A DNA stretch of 47,181 nt from an uncultured bacterium (GCA_905214525.1 CAJMMN010000016.1:1-47181), one strand, 5' to 3'; counted from the stretch's first letter, positions 16,555-23,985 are shown. Translations and numbers: made by a program. The notes: generated by a model not told the origin, from the letters alone.

Positions 16555-17760
16555 ATGAATCTGATTGATCGCAAACAGTACCTCGACTGGCTCATTTCGT
16601 GGAAAGACTCGCACGTCATCAAGGTCGTTTCGGGCGTGCGAAGGTCCGGCAAATCAAAGCTATTCGAAATCTACCGTAGCTACCTGCGCGATCATGGAAT
16701 CACAGGCGACCAGGTTATATCCCTCAACTTTGAAGACCTGGAGTTCGAGTCGCTTACGTCGTATAGAGCACTCTACGACTACATTTCCGCCAGACTCGTC
16801 CCCGATAAGATGAACTACGTTTTTCTGGACGAGATACAGCACGTCGAGCATTTCGAAAAAGCCGTCGACAGTCTTTTTATCAAGGACAATGTCGACCTCT
16901 ACATAACCGGTTCCAACGCTTATCTGCTCTCGAGCGAGCTGGCAACTTTGCTCTCCGGCCGCTACGTAGAGCTCAAGATGCTGCCCCTATCCTTTAAAGA
17001 GTTTTGCTCGGCAAAAACCAATGACGGAAAGGCTCCCGCGCAGTTGTTTGACGAGTACATCACCCGGGGCTCTTTTCCCTTTATCGCCGAGACGGGTATT
17101 CAGGGACCCCAGGCGCGCGATTATCTTATGAGCCTCTACGATACCATCGTCATACGCGACGTTATCGAACGCCTGAAGGTCTCGGACGTCCCGACCCTGC
17201 GCGATATCACCAAGTTCCTACTCCATAGCATTGGAAACCGGATCTCGATTAAAAAAATCTCCGACACGCTCTCGTCCAACGGCAACAAAACCGACCAGAA
17301 AACCGTAGCCAAGTACCTCAAAGGCTTAACAGACAGCCTTGTGTTGTACTTTGCTCCGCGCTATAACGTGCGCGGCCGGCAGCTTCTTTCAACAAACGGC
17401 AAATACTACGCCGTTGACCTTGGACTTAGAGGCGCTCTCGTCAAAACCCAAAGCAGCGATATCGGTCATATCCTCGAAAATGTTGTTTATCTCGAGCTCC
17501 TACGCCGTGGATACGACGTCTACGTGGGCGATATCGACGGCGGGGAAATTGATTTTGTTGCCCTAAACTCAGACGAGACAGCCTATTTTCAGGTTTCAGC
17601 CACAACGCTCGACGAAACTACCCTCAATCGAGAGTTGGCCCCCTTTAAGAAAGTCCGAGACAACTACCCCAAGACGCTTCTTACGCTCGACACGCTGTTT
17701 GCGGACGCGAACTACGAAGGAGTCCGCAAGCGCAACGTGATCGACTGGCTCCTGGAGTAA
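16555..17760 (+). CDS. AAA_14/DUF4143 ATPase
   Basis: It is a 401-residue protein of the widespread but functionally unassigned family that joins an AAA_14 ATPase (PF13173) to DUF4143 (PF13635). Seen are Walker A GVRRSGKS (27-34), Walker B YVFLDE (88-93) and the sensor-like ITGSNA (117-122). The C-terminal domain has GGEIDFVAL with a following FQVS, resembling the D/E-x-K core of a restriction-like nuclease fold, although the lysine is not evident. ATG 16555 follows AAGAAAGGGGTTTC. The 172-bp upstream region is unusually AT-rich (poly-T runs, GTTAAAATAG) and the gene uses more A/T-ending codons than its neighbours, consistent with acquisition by transfer. Confidence 0.88.
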   Translation: MNLIDRKQYLDWLISWKDSHVIKVVSGVRRSGKSKLFEIYRSYLRDHGITGDQVISLNFEDLEFESLTSYRALYDYISARLVPDKMNYVFLDEIQHVEHFEKAVDSLFIKDNVDLYITGSNAYLLSSELATLLSGRYVELKMLPLSFKEFCSAKTNDGKAPAQLFDEYITRGSFPFIAETGIQGPQARDYLMSLYDTIVIRDVIERLKVSDVPTLRDITKFLLHSIGNRISIKKISDTLSSNGNKTDQKTVAKYLKGLTDSLVLYFAPRYNVRGRQLLSTNGKYYAVDLGLRGALVKTQSSDIGHILENVVYLELLRRGYDVYVGDIDGGEIDFVALNSDETAYFQVSATTLDETTLNRELAPFKKVRDNYPKTLLTLDTLFADANYEGVRKRNVIDWLLE

Positions 17761-17827
17761 CTTGTAGCGTCATAACCCTCCGCCAGCTCCTTACCAAGGC
17801 CGCAGCCCCAGTCGCTTAAAGCAAAAT

Positions 17828-17874
17828 GCCCCTCTTATCGGCCAAAACAGCAATCTTGGCGTGATAAGAGGGGC
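17828..17874. terminator. Bidirectional hairpin terminator
   Basis: GCCCCTCTTATC and GATAAGAGGGGC pair perfectly, with an inner GCCAA/TTGGC stem. On the minus strand it is followed by ATTTTGCTTT. It separates the convergent ATPase and HAD genes. Confidence 0.7.
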
Positions 17875-17961
17875 TGACTGCGTCAGCGCCTCCACGCAGG
17901 CGCCGTTACCGTCACCGTCCCGCGGGATCGGGTGCGGGATATGGCGACTCACGTGCGAACG

Positions 17962-18612
17962 CTAGCGCACGGCCTTGACCGCGGCCGGCAGATCGAACAG
18001 CGTATCGAGCACAGCCTCGCAGCCATCCACCACGTCCTGCGGCAGCGGCACGATATCGGGAACGGCAAAGACGTGGCAGCCGGCCGTGATGCCCGAGACG
18101 CAGCCGTTGCGGGAATCCTCGACCACGGCACATTCCTCGGGGGCAAAGCCCGCGCGCTCGCAGGCGAGCAGGTACATCTCGGGGTCGGGCTTGCCATGCA
18201 CGACGTCCTCGCCGAAGGTCACCGTTTCAAACTTGTCAAAGAGGCCGACCGTCTTGAGGTTGCACTCGGCCGCAACGCGGCGCGACGACGTCGCAAGGCC
18301 CACGTGATAGCCCGCAGCCAGCAGCTCGTCGAGGCACTCGGCGGCACCGTCCTTAAGCTCCAGATCGGTCTTGACCATCTCGTCGCGAATCTCCCTATGG
18401 CGACGATAGATTGCCTCAGAGATTTCGCGACTGCCGTAATGCTCATCAAGGATGTCCATGACATCGGGCAGCGTGCGACCGATAAACTGATAGATCAGCG
18501 CATCATCAATCGCGAATCCCAGCTCGGCCGCGCCCGCCTTCCACGCCTTGATACCCAAACGCTCGGTGTCGACCAGCGTTCCGTCCATGTCAAAAATAAC
18601 GGCCTTGATCAT
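17962..18612 (-). CDS. HAD superfamily phosphatase, beta-phosphoglucomutase type (paralogue 1)
   Basis: It is a 216-residue HAD hydrolase with a helical cap. Motif I is DMDGT (nucleophile and acid aspartates near residues 9 and 11), motif II ATSSRR, motif III the lysine in GKPDPE, and motif IV VVEDSRNG. Such enzymes remove phosphate from, or isomerise, small sugar phosphates; the substrate cannot be told from sequence. ATG 18612 is preceded by GAGGGGACCGAT. A second copy at 21857-22507 has the same length. The two are diverged in the cap but about 315 consecutive bases (18030-18345 here) are identical, a sign of gene conversion. Confidence 0.88.
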   Translation of the reverse strand: MIKAVIFDMDGTLVDTERLGIKAWKAGAAELGFAIDDALIYQFIGRTLPDVMDILDEHYGSREISEAIYRRHREIRDEMVKTDLELKDGAAECLDELLAAGYHVGLATSSRRVAAECNLKTVGLFDKFETVTFGEDVVHGKPDPEMYLLACERAGFAPEECAVVEDSRNGCVSGITAGCHVFAVPDIVPLPQDVVDGCEAVLDTLFDLPAAVKAVR

Positions 18613-18666
18613 ATCGGTCCCCTCACCGGATTGCATTACTGCCACTCTACCGCACTTTACAAACTT

Positions 18667-18682
18667 GTATATAACGTATATA
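18667..18682. promoter_or_regulatory. AT-rich palindrome upstream of HAD paralogue 1
   Basis: GTATATAACGTATATA is an imperfect palindrome 55 bp before the HAD start, within a stretch of about 65 bp that is conserved upstream of paralogue 2. It may contain the -10 element or an operator. Confidence 0.45.
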
Positions 18683-18779
18683 GCATATTGCACTTTCGTT
18701 ACATAGATAGAAGTCTTATGGCAAGTAACGCATTAGGATTATAGTTTTCGATCGAGTACTCAACGATAAGGATCGTTTC

Positions 18780-19658
18780 ATGATTTTAGACACCACGGCA
18801 CCCGCAGAGGAGCTTCAAGACAAGCTATCGGCGCTCGAACAGCTGCTTTTGGCATACGGGCGCGTGGCTATCGGGTTTTCCGGCGGCGTTGACAGCAGCT
18901 TTTTGGCCGCCGTATGCGCCCGCATCATGCCTACCAACACCCTCCTCGTCCATCTCACCACGCCGCTCATCGGCACGCCCGAGCAGGCTTCGTTTGAGCG
19001 GGCGGTTGACGGGCAGGCCGATGAGGGGCCGCATTTTAAGCTCCCCGTGCTCAACCTCTCGGTCGATCAGCTGCAGCTCCCCCAGGTAGCCTGCAACGAC
19101 GCCAACCGCTGCTACCACTGCAAGCGCGCCGGCTTTACCGCCATCGTCAACCATGCCAAGTCGCTGGGCTTTCCCACCGTCATCGACGGCAGCAACGCAA
19201 GCGACCGCGGCGACTACCGCCCCGGCATGCGCGCCGCCCAGGAGCTCGGCGTGCGCTCGCCGCTTATGGAGGTCGGCTTTACCAAGGACGAGGAGCGCGA
19301 GCTGCTACGCGCCTGGGGCTACCCCGTTTGGAACCTGCCGGCGGGAGCCTGTCTTGCCACGCGCGTCCCCACGGGCGAGAAGCTTACGCGCGAGAAAGTC
19401 GGTTTAATCCGCGCCTGCGAGGATTACCTGCACGATCTTGACCTGGCACAGGTACGCGCGCGCCTGATCGGCGGCTGCATGCATATCGAGGCCGCACCCG
19501 CAGATGTCGCCAAGATTTCCACCCTCGGCGGTGCCGCCGTCGACGACAAGGGCAAGACCCCGCTGCCCGCCGTTGTCGAGTCCGCGCTGCGCGAGCTGGG
19601 CTGCGACCATATCTCCCCCGAGGTCACCCCCTACATCCACGGCAACATGAACCTTTAA
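18780..19658 (+). CDS. larE: ATP-dependent sacrificial sulfur transferase LarE
   Basis: LarE adenylates the pyridinium dicarboxylate mononucleotide and adds sulfur during synthesis of the nickel-pincer nucleotide of lactate racemase and its relatives. The 292-residue protein has the PP-loop FSGGVDSS (residues 33-40), then CNDANRCYHCK, IDGSNASDRGDYRPG and the family motif PAGACLATRVPTGE, whose cysteine aligns with the position that donates sulfur in the Lactobacillus enzyme. The CxxC in RCYHCK is noted because some LarE proteins use several cysteines with an iron-sulfur cluster; which type this is remains open. ATG 18780 follows AAGGATCGTTTC. No larA, larB or larC lies in the window. Confidence 0.9.
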   Translation: MILDTTAPAEELQDKLSALEQLLLAYGRVAIGFSGGVDSSFLAAVCARIMPTNTLLVHLTTPLIGTPEQASFERAVDGQADEGPHFKLPVLNLSVDQLQLPQVACNDANRCYHCKRAGFTAIVNHAKSLGFPTVIDGSNASDRGDYRPGMRAAQELGVRSPLMEVGFTKDEERELLRAWGYPVWNLPAGACLATRVPTGEKLTREKVGLIRACEDYLHDLDLAQVRARLIGGCMHIEAAPADVAKISTLGGAAVDDKGKTPLPAVVESALRELGCDHISPEVTPYIHGNMNL

Positions 19659-19670
19659 GTTACGCCGTTT

Positions 19671-19717
19671 AACCTATCAAAAGAGGACAGGTTTATTTTG
19701 GCAGGTTTTATCTGGGG
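19671..19717 (+). repeat. Dispersed 47-bp repeat, copy 3
   Basis: It reads AACCTATCAAAAGAGGACAG in the left part and then the constant TTTATTTTGGCAGGTTTTAT and CTGGGG. It lies 12 bp after the larE stop. Confidence 0.85.
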
Positions 19718-19735
19718 AAATATCGCGGAGCCACC

Positions 19736-19778
19736 GCCTCTCTAGTATCCATCTAACTTCGAGAGACACTAGAGAGGC
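19736..19778. terminator. Hairpin past the AlbA_2 gene, related to its upstream motif
   Basis: GCCTCTCTAGT and ACTAGAGAGGC are perfect 11-base arms; the loop holds ATCTAAC and CGAGAGAC. The arms resemble the TCTCTCTAA motif repeated upstream of the same gene. It lies 13 bp past the stop codon, but no T-run follows. Confidence 0.55.
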
Positions 19779-19791
19779 AACTCGGCTGCAT

Positions 19792-21492
19792 CTACCTCTT
19801 CCGATAGCGGCGGTTGCGGCTCGTCGATGAACCCATTACTTCAATGAGTCCTTTATCCGCCATTTTTGGCAGATGGTAACGGACGGACGAAATCTTGACC
19901 CCCGATGCAACCGCTATTTCTCGCGCCGTCATATCCATTCCGGCGCTGAGAGCCTCCAGGATCCTATCCGCCGTCGGAGCTGACGATTCTCTGCTCATAT
20001 CGATAATTTCAAACGCGTCTTTGCCACATTTTGACAGGACATGTTTATCGACAAGGTCCCCGCAGATCAGGCGAATGTCATCCGAATCCCACTTCAAAGC
20101 CTCTCGTATTTTTTGAACATCGCATACGCACCCATGCTCCCGCATAAACATGAGTAATGTTTCCTCGCGATGCGTCAGTTCGGTGTCCACATGGCCCTGA
20201 ATCCACATGCGGTTTTCAGCAAGCTCCGCCCCGTGCCGGGAAAGCAGCACCGTAAACGAATCGGCCTTAACGATAAATTTCGGCCTGCCAAGCGAACGAG
20301 ACTCCATCTCGCGAATCATAGCCGGGATGCCAGATCCCTGACTTTCCGCAACAGCCCCCTCAGCATGCTCTAACGGCGTCGCCCCCATCAGACTCATGAG
20401 CTTTGGGTTTCGGCAGCGCGATTCCCCGTCCGCAAGATTGTCCACCGTCTTTCCGCCCCAAAGCCCGCCGGGGTTTTTGATCTCTATTCTGTCTGGGTAG
20501 ATATCGACGCTCACGGCCTGCCCCACAAACATGGGCGAATACTCTCGATGGATGCAGGCATTCGCCAAGGCCTCGCGCAAAACCTCCTGGGGTACTTCCC
20601 AATCTTCCCTTCTACCAGCGCCTCGCACTATCGCCGCTTTGCGCAAGTTTCGTCCGATCGCAGCGAGGGCATCTTCGATGCAAGCCGGAATCGGGCCATC
20701 GCACAACTGGCGGTCAATAAACCGGGGTTGCCCAGGAGCAGATTTTTCCACATCGGAATGAACGGCGACATCGATCATCAGCTTGGGATAGAACTGCTGG
20801 GGGTAAATTCCCGCCGACAGAAGCCCCGCGAGCTTCACATCCCCATCCTTTGTAGTGATATTGAGTCTGGCCAGCTGCTTTTCCAGCGTATCGGCCCCGC
20901 GCAAAACGCGCGGGGTCTGCAGCCGGCGATTTGCGATAATGGACCGCACGACATCCGGATCCAAATCCTCGACTGTTGCCTCCGAAACCACCGTACCGTC
21001 TGCATCACTCGGAAGCAACGCACTCTGTAGCTCATATAGCTCAGCGGGCGACATCTTGATATCTTTATCATCCACGCGCTTGTAGCTACCGTTCTGCACG
21101 CCGCGCGCGCCGATATAGCATGGCTTCGCTTTGAGCTCAAGTTCAAAGATGCGCACCAGAAGTACCTGGAGCCCGTCGACCTCGCCTCGATCAAGCTCAT
21201 ACCGCGGCGCATGGGTCACCACCGCCGCTGAGCCTCCGTCTCCGATACCCGAAACAAACTGGTCGCGCACCCTGTCGATAGCAAAGTTGGCAGAAGGAAC
21301 AAATCCTTCGGCTTCGTTCAGGCCCAAAATAATGAGCCCGCCCGCAGTGTTCGCAAAAGCACTCACTGTCTCCCATACGTCTGCACTCAATTTATTCGTG
21401 CAGGCTTTAACTTCTACCGATGCGTCATCGGTCCCCCGCCTGCGAAGGTGCTCAACGATAAGGCCAAGAGGTTCATCCAACAGCATTGGCAT
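19792..21492 (-). CDS. AlbA_2 (Schlafen-like) DNA-binding / ATPase / winged-helix protein
   Basis: It is a 566-residue protein of the COG2865 type. Residues 8-145 are an AlbA_2/Schlafen-AAA domain (SVEVKACTNKL, ETVSAFANTAGGLIILGL, NGSYKRV). About 300-395 is a GHKL-like HATPase_c_4 domain (PQEVLREALANACIHREYS, IEIKNPGGLWGG, GSGIPAM). Two C-terminal winged-helix segments follow (about 440-490 and 508-560; TAREIAVASGVKISSVRYHL). Family members are regulators or nucleases of unknown targets, often in defence or mobile contexts. Ten copies of TCTCTCTAA/TTAGAGAGA lie directly upstream; the nearest overlaps its ribosome site, so self-control is likely. ATG 21492 is used; ATG 21486 is an alternative. 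Confidence 0.88.
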   Translation of the reverse strand: MPMLLDEPLGLIVEHLRRRGTDDASVEVKACTNKLSADVWETVSAFANTAGGLIILGLNEAEGFVPSANFAIDRVRDQFVSGIGDGGSAAVVTHAPRYELDRGEVDGLQVLLVRIFELELKAKPCYIGARGVQNGSYKRVDDKDIKMSPAELYELQSALLPSDADGTVVSEATVEDLDPDVVRSIIANRRLQTPRVLRGADTLEKQLARLNITTKDGDVKLAGLLSAGIYPQQFYPKLMIDVAVHSDVEKSAPGQPRFIDRQLCDGPIPACIEDALAAIGRNLRKAAIVRGAGRREDWEVPQEVLREALANACIHREYSPMFVGQAVSVDIYPDRIEIKNPGGLWGGKTVDNLADGESRCRNPKLMSLMGATPLEHAEGAVAESQGSGIPAMIREMESRSLGRPKFIVKADSFTVLLSRHGAELAENRMWIQGHVDTELTHREETLLMFMREHGCVCDVQKIREALKWDSDDIRLICGDLVDKHVLSKCGKDAFEIIDMSRESSAPTADRILEALSAGMDMTAREIAVASGVKISSVRYHLPKMADKGLIEVMGSSTSRNRRYRKR

Positions 21493-21496
21493 TCCG

Positions 21497-21686
21497 TCTC
21501 TCTAAAACAATAGATTTATCTCTCTAAAGCTTAGTATATCTCTCTAACTTTAGAGAGATGAGCACCTTCTTTTAGAGAGATATTTAGAGAGATGTATCGA
21601 ATTCACTGCTAGATTACCTAAGGCCATCTCTCTAACCGATTTTTTCTTTAGAGAGACATTTAGAGAGACAAGCGTAATCTCTCTAA
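21497..21686. promoter_or_regulatory. Array of ten TCTCTCTAA / TTAGAGAGA motifs
   Basis: Exact 9-mers occur on the plus strand as TCTCTCTAA at 21497, 21519, 21539, 21627 and 21678, and as TTAGAGAGA at 21550, 21572, 21584, 21648 and 21660 (start positions). Those at 21539 and 21550 form a perfect palindrome with 10-base arms and a 2-bp centre. The pairs 21572/21584 and 21648/21660 are tandem copies with a 12-bp period. Most other steps are 18-22 bp, near two helical turns. The array fills the promoter region of the AlbA_2 gene and reaches to 5 bp from its start codon. Confidence 0.85.
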
Positions 21687-21756
21687 CCATGGGCGCCGCT
21701 CTTTAAAGCGTACACATCCCAACCGTGTCCTAAGTTGCGGCGGGCATTGCCCCGCC

Positions 21757-21802
21757 AACCCGCCAAAAGAGGACAGGTTTATTTTGGCAGGTTTTATCTG
21801 GG
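21757..21802 (+). repeat. Dispersed 47-bp repeat, copy 4
   Basis: It reads AACCCGCCAAAAGAGGACAG and then TTTATTTTGGCAGGTTTTAT and CTGGG. It directly abuts the lacI-like remnant. Confidence 0.85.
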
Positions 21803-21803
21803 A

Positions 21804-21860
21804 AAACGCAAGCGGGGCCACGCCGAAGCTACCGTCATCAACCTCGGCGCATACCTTTAG
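21804..21860 (+). pseudogene. Remnant of a LacI-type gene 3' end
   Basis: One reading frame gives HAEATVINLGAYL and a TAG stop (21819-21860). The intact LacI product ends DINLGAYL. Nothing upstream continues the gene; the repeat copy begins at once. The stop overlaps the stop of the convergent HAD gene. It is most simply the tail of a deleted regulator gene that once converged on the phosphatase gene. Confidence 0.45.
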
Positions 21861-22507
21861 CTCACGGCCTTGACCGCCGCCCCCAGATCGAACAACGTAT
21901 CGAGTACCGTCTCGCAGCCGTCCGCCACGTCCTGCGGCAGCGGCACGATATCGGGAACGGCAAAGACGTGGCAGCCGGCCGTGATGCCCGAGACGCAGCC
22001 GTTGCGGGAATCCTCGACCACGGCACATTCCTCGGGGGCAAAGCCCGCGCGCTCGCAGGCGAGCAGGTACATCTCGGGGTCGGGCTTGCCATGCACGACG
22101 TCCTCGCCGAAGGTCACCGTTTCAAACTTGTCAAAGAGGCCGACCGTCTTGAGGTTGCACTCGGCCGCAACGCGGCGCGACGACGTCGCAAGGCCCACGT
22201 GATAGCCCGCAGCCAGCAGCTCGTCGAGGCACTCGGCGGCGCCGGCCTTAAGCTCCAGGTCGGTCTTGGCCATCTCAGTGTGAAGCTCAATGTTGCGGGC
22301 AAAAATCGCGTCGGCGGTTTCGCCCTTGCCGTAATGTGCCTCAAGGATGTCCTTAACATCGGCATTCGAACGGCCGATAAACTGATGGATTAACGCATCA
22401 TCAATCGTGATCCCCAGCTCGGCCGCGCCCACCTTCCATGCCCTCATGTCCAAACGCTCGGTATCGATCAGTGTTCCGTCCATGTCAAAAATAACAGCTT
22501 TGATCAT
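21857..22507 (-). CDS. HAD superfamily phosphatase, beta-phosphoglucomutase type (paralogue 2)
   Basis: It is a 216-residue HAD hydrolase, the same length as paralogue 1, with DMDGT, ATSSRR, GKPDPE and VVEDSRNG motifs. The cap segment differs (for example IDDALIHQFIGRSNADVKD against IDDALIYQFIGRTLPDVMD), so substrate preference may differ, while bases 21925-22240 are identical to paralogue 1 and encode most of the core domain. ATG 22507 has GAAGGGGCCGAT upstream. The promoter region is also shared with paralogue 1. It ends against the remnant of a LacI gene and lies between repeat copies 4 and 5. Confidence 0.88.
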   Translation of the reverse strand: MIKAVIFDMDGTLIDTERLDMRAWKVGAAELGITIDDALIHQFIGRSNADVKDILEAHYGKGETADAIFARNIELHTEMAKTDLELKAGAAECLDELLAAGYHVGLATSSRRVAAECNLKTVGLFDKFETVTFGEDVVHGKPDPEMYLLACERAGFAPEECAVVEDSRNGCVSGITAGCHVFAVPDIVPLPQDVADGCETVLDTLFDLGAAVKAVS

Positions 22508-22560
22508 ATCGGCCCCTTCATCGGCTTGCGTTGCCGCAAATCTACTGCACGTCACAACCT

Positions 22561-22578
22561 TGTATATAACGTATATAT
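22561..22578. promoter_or_regulatory. AT-rich palindrome upstream of HAD paralogue 2
   Basis: TGTATATAACGTATATAT matches the element at 18667 base for base in the core, at the same distance from the start codon. Conservation continues through ACTTTCGTTACATAGA on the far side. Confidence 0.45.
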
Positions 22579-22619
22579 CATATTGTACTTTCGTTACATA
22601 GACAGAAGCCTTATGACGT

Positions 22620-22666
22620 AACCTGCCAAAAAGGGACAGGTTTATTTTGGCAGGTTTTATCTGGGG
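22620..22666 (+). repeat. Dispersed 47-bp repeat, copy 5
   Basis: It has the same core as copy 1 (AACCTGCCAAAAAGGGACAG) and ends CTGGGG. It lies between the HAD promoter region and the nuclease gene. Confidence 0.85.
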
Positions 22667-22727
22667 AAACGACCTGCGGCGTCTCCTGCTAGACTGGTAG
22701 ATTCGCAACCGATTACCCAGGAGCCCC

Positions 22728-23705
22728 ATGTCACGCAAGTCCGCCTACAAGCAAGTACTTTCCATCGGCACCGCCGTGGTGCTGGGATTTGCGCTGTTTA
22801 CGGGATCGCTCGACGGGGCGCCCAAGCTGCTGTCGCCGCAAAGCGATGAGCAGGCGGCGGCCCTGGCCGAGAAGCAAAACGAGAGCCCCAGCCGCACCGA
22901 CGACGAGGCGGACCTGGTCGCCCGGCTCGAATCGGGGACGGCAAGCTCCTCGGATTCCAAAGGCGGCCAAAGCACCGGCGATGGCTCCGAATCCACCACA
23001 ACCGGCACCGCTGGCGATGTCTCTTCGAACGCCACCCCCATCGACGAAGTGGAAAACCCCGATCTCGACCGCGCGCGCGGCGTATACCTCACCAGCATTC
23101 CCGACTACGCCGGCAACCCCTACGTTGCCCTTCGCGCCGATGGCACGCACCCGCTCGGCACGCCGTCGTTCACGCTCGATGAATACGAGCGGGCCACCGA
23201 AAAAGGATGCTTTAAGAAGTTCTCAAAGCTCGACAGCCTGGGCCGTACCCGCAAAGCACTCGCCTGCATAGGACCCGAATCGCTCGGTCAGGGTAAGCGC
23301 GGCGATATCTCGCGTATCCATCCTGCCGGTTGGCACCAGCAGCGCTACGACTTTATTCCAGGCCAGAGCCTCTACAACCGCTGCCACCTCATCGCCTGGT
23401 CGCTCTGCGGCGAGAACGCCAATCGCAAGAATCTCCTCACCGGCACGCGCTATCTCAACGAAACGGGCATGCTGCCGTTTGAAGAGCAGATCCTCGACTA
23501 CATCCACGACACGGGCAACCATGTTCTCTACCGCGTCACGCCCATGTACAACGAAGAGGAACTTCTCTGCCGCGGCGTGCGCCTTGAGGCCCAATCGGTT
23601 GAGGATCACGGCAAGACGCTGTGCTTCCATGTGTACTGCTACAACCTGCAACCGCATGTGCAGATTGACTACGCCACCGGCAAAAACCAAGCCAACGGGG
23701 ACTAA
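22728..23705 (+). CDS. Secreted or anchored DNA/RNA non-specific endonuclease
   Basis: It is a 325-residue protein with an N-terminal hydrophobic segment (VLSIGTAVVLGFALFTGS, residues 10-27; signal peptide or anchor), a low-complexity Ser/Thr/Gly/Asp-rich linker (about 40-105) and a C-terminal nuclease domain of the Endonuclea_NS_2 type (PF13930). The catalytic region is YNRCHLIAWSLCGENANRKN, with the histidine in NRCHLI as general base and the asparagine of RKN as metal ligand, then GTRYLNETGMLPFE. The arrangement is that of streptococcal EndA-like nucleases, which degrade extracellular DNA or act in DNA uptake; which applies is unknown. ATG 22728 follows CCAGGAGCCCC, and a strong terminator ends the gene, which stands alone. 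Confidence 0.9.
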   Translation: MSRKSAYKQVLSIGTAVVLGFALFTGSLDGAPKLLSPQSDEQAAALAEKQNESPSRTDDEADLVARLESGTASSSDSKGGQSTGDGSESTTTGTAGDVSSNATPIDEVENPDLDRARGVYLTSIPDYAGNPYVALRADGTHPLGTPSFTLDEYERATEKGCFKKFSKLDSLGRTRKALACIGPESLGQGKRGDISRIHPAGWHQQRYDFIPGQSLYNRCHLIAWSLCGENANRKNLLTGTRYLNETGMLPFEEQILDYIHDTGNHVLYRVTPMYNEEELLCRGVRLEAQSVEDHGKTLCFHVYCYNLQPHVQIDYATGKNQANGD

Positions 23706-23735
23706 CCACAATCCATAACCCAAGGCAAAAACCAC

Positions 23736-23766
23736 CACCGAGGGACGGCCCCTTGGTGCTTTTTTC
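23736..23766 (+). terminator. Terminator of the nuclease gene
   Basis: CACCGAGGG pairs with CCCTTGGTG (one wobble) and is followed by CTTTTTT. The 219 bp from here to the GntR gene contain an AT-rich promoter region but no further feature I can name. Confidence 0.85.
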
Positions 23767-23985
23767 GATAACGGCTATGCCGCATCCTGAACCGAATAGA
23801 CTCCGCACGGCCTCTATCCCCTACAGCATCGCGCCAAAGTCGCTGATTTCGAACAGGCGCCCAAGGCAGCAGAAGCCGCACACTAAATACGTAATTTATT
23901 CTTTGCAATTACAATCTCAATAAGTTAACGCTGCAGAACAACGTAAAATAAAGGCAATTTTGCTTCAAAGTAATCAGGAGATACT

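Noticed and set aside
21497..21686. CRISPR array or plasmid iterons
   Set aside because: The repeats are 9 bp, in both directions and without regular unique spacers; no cas or replication gene is present.
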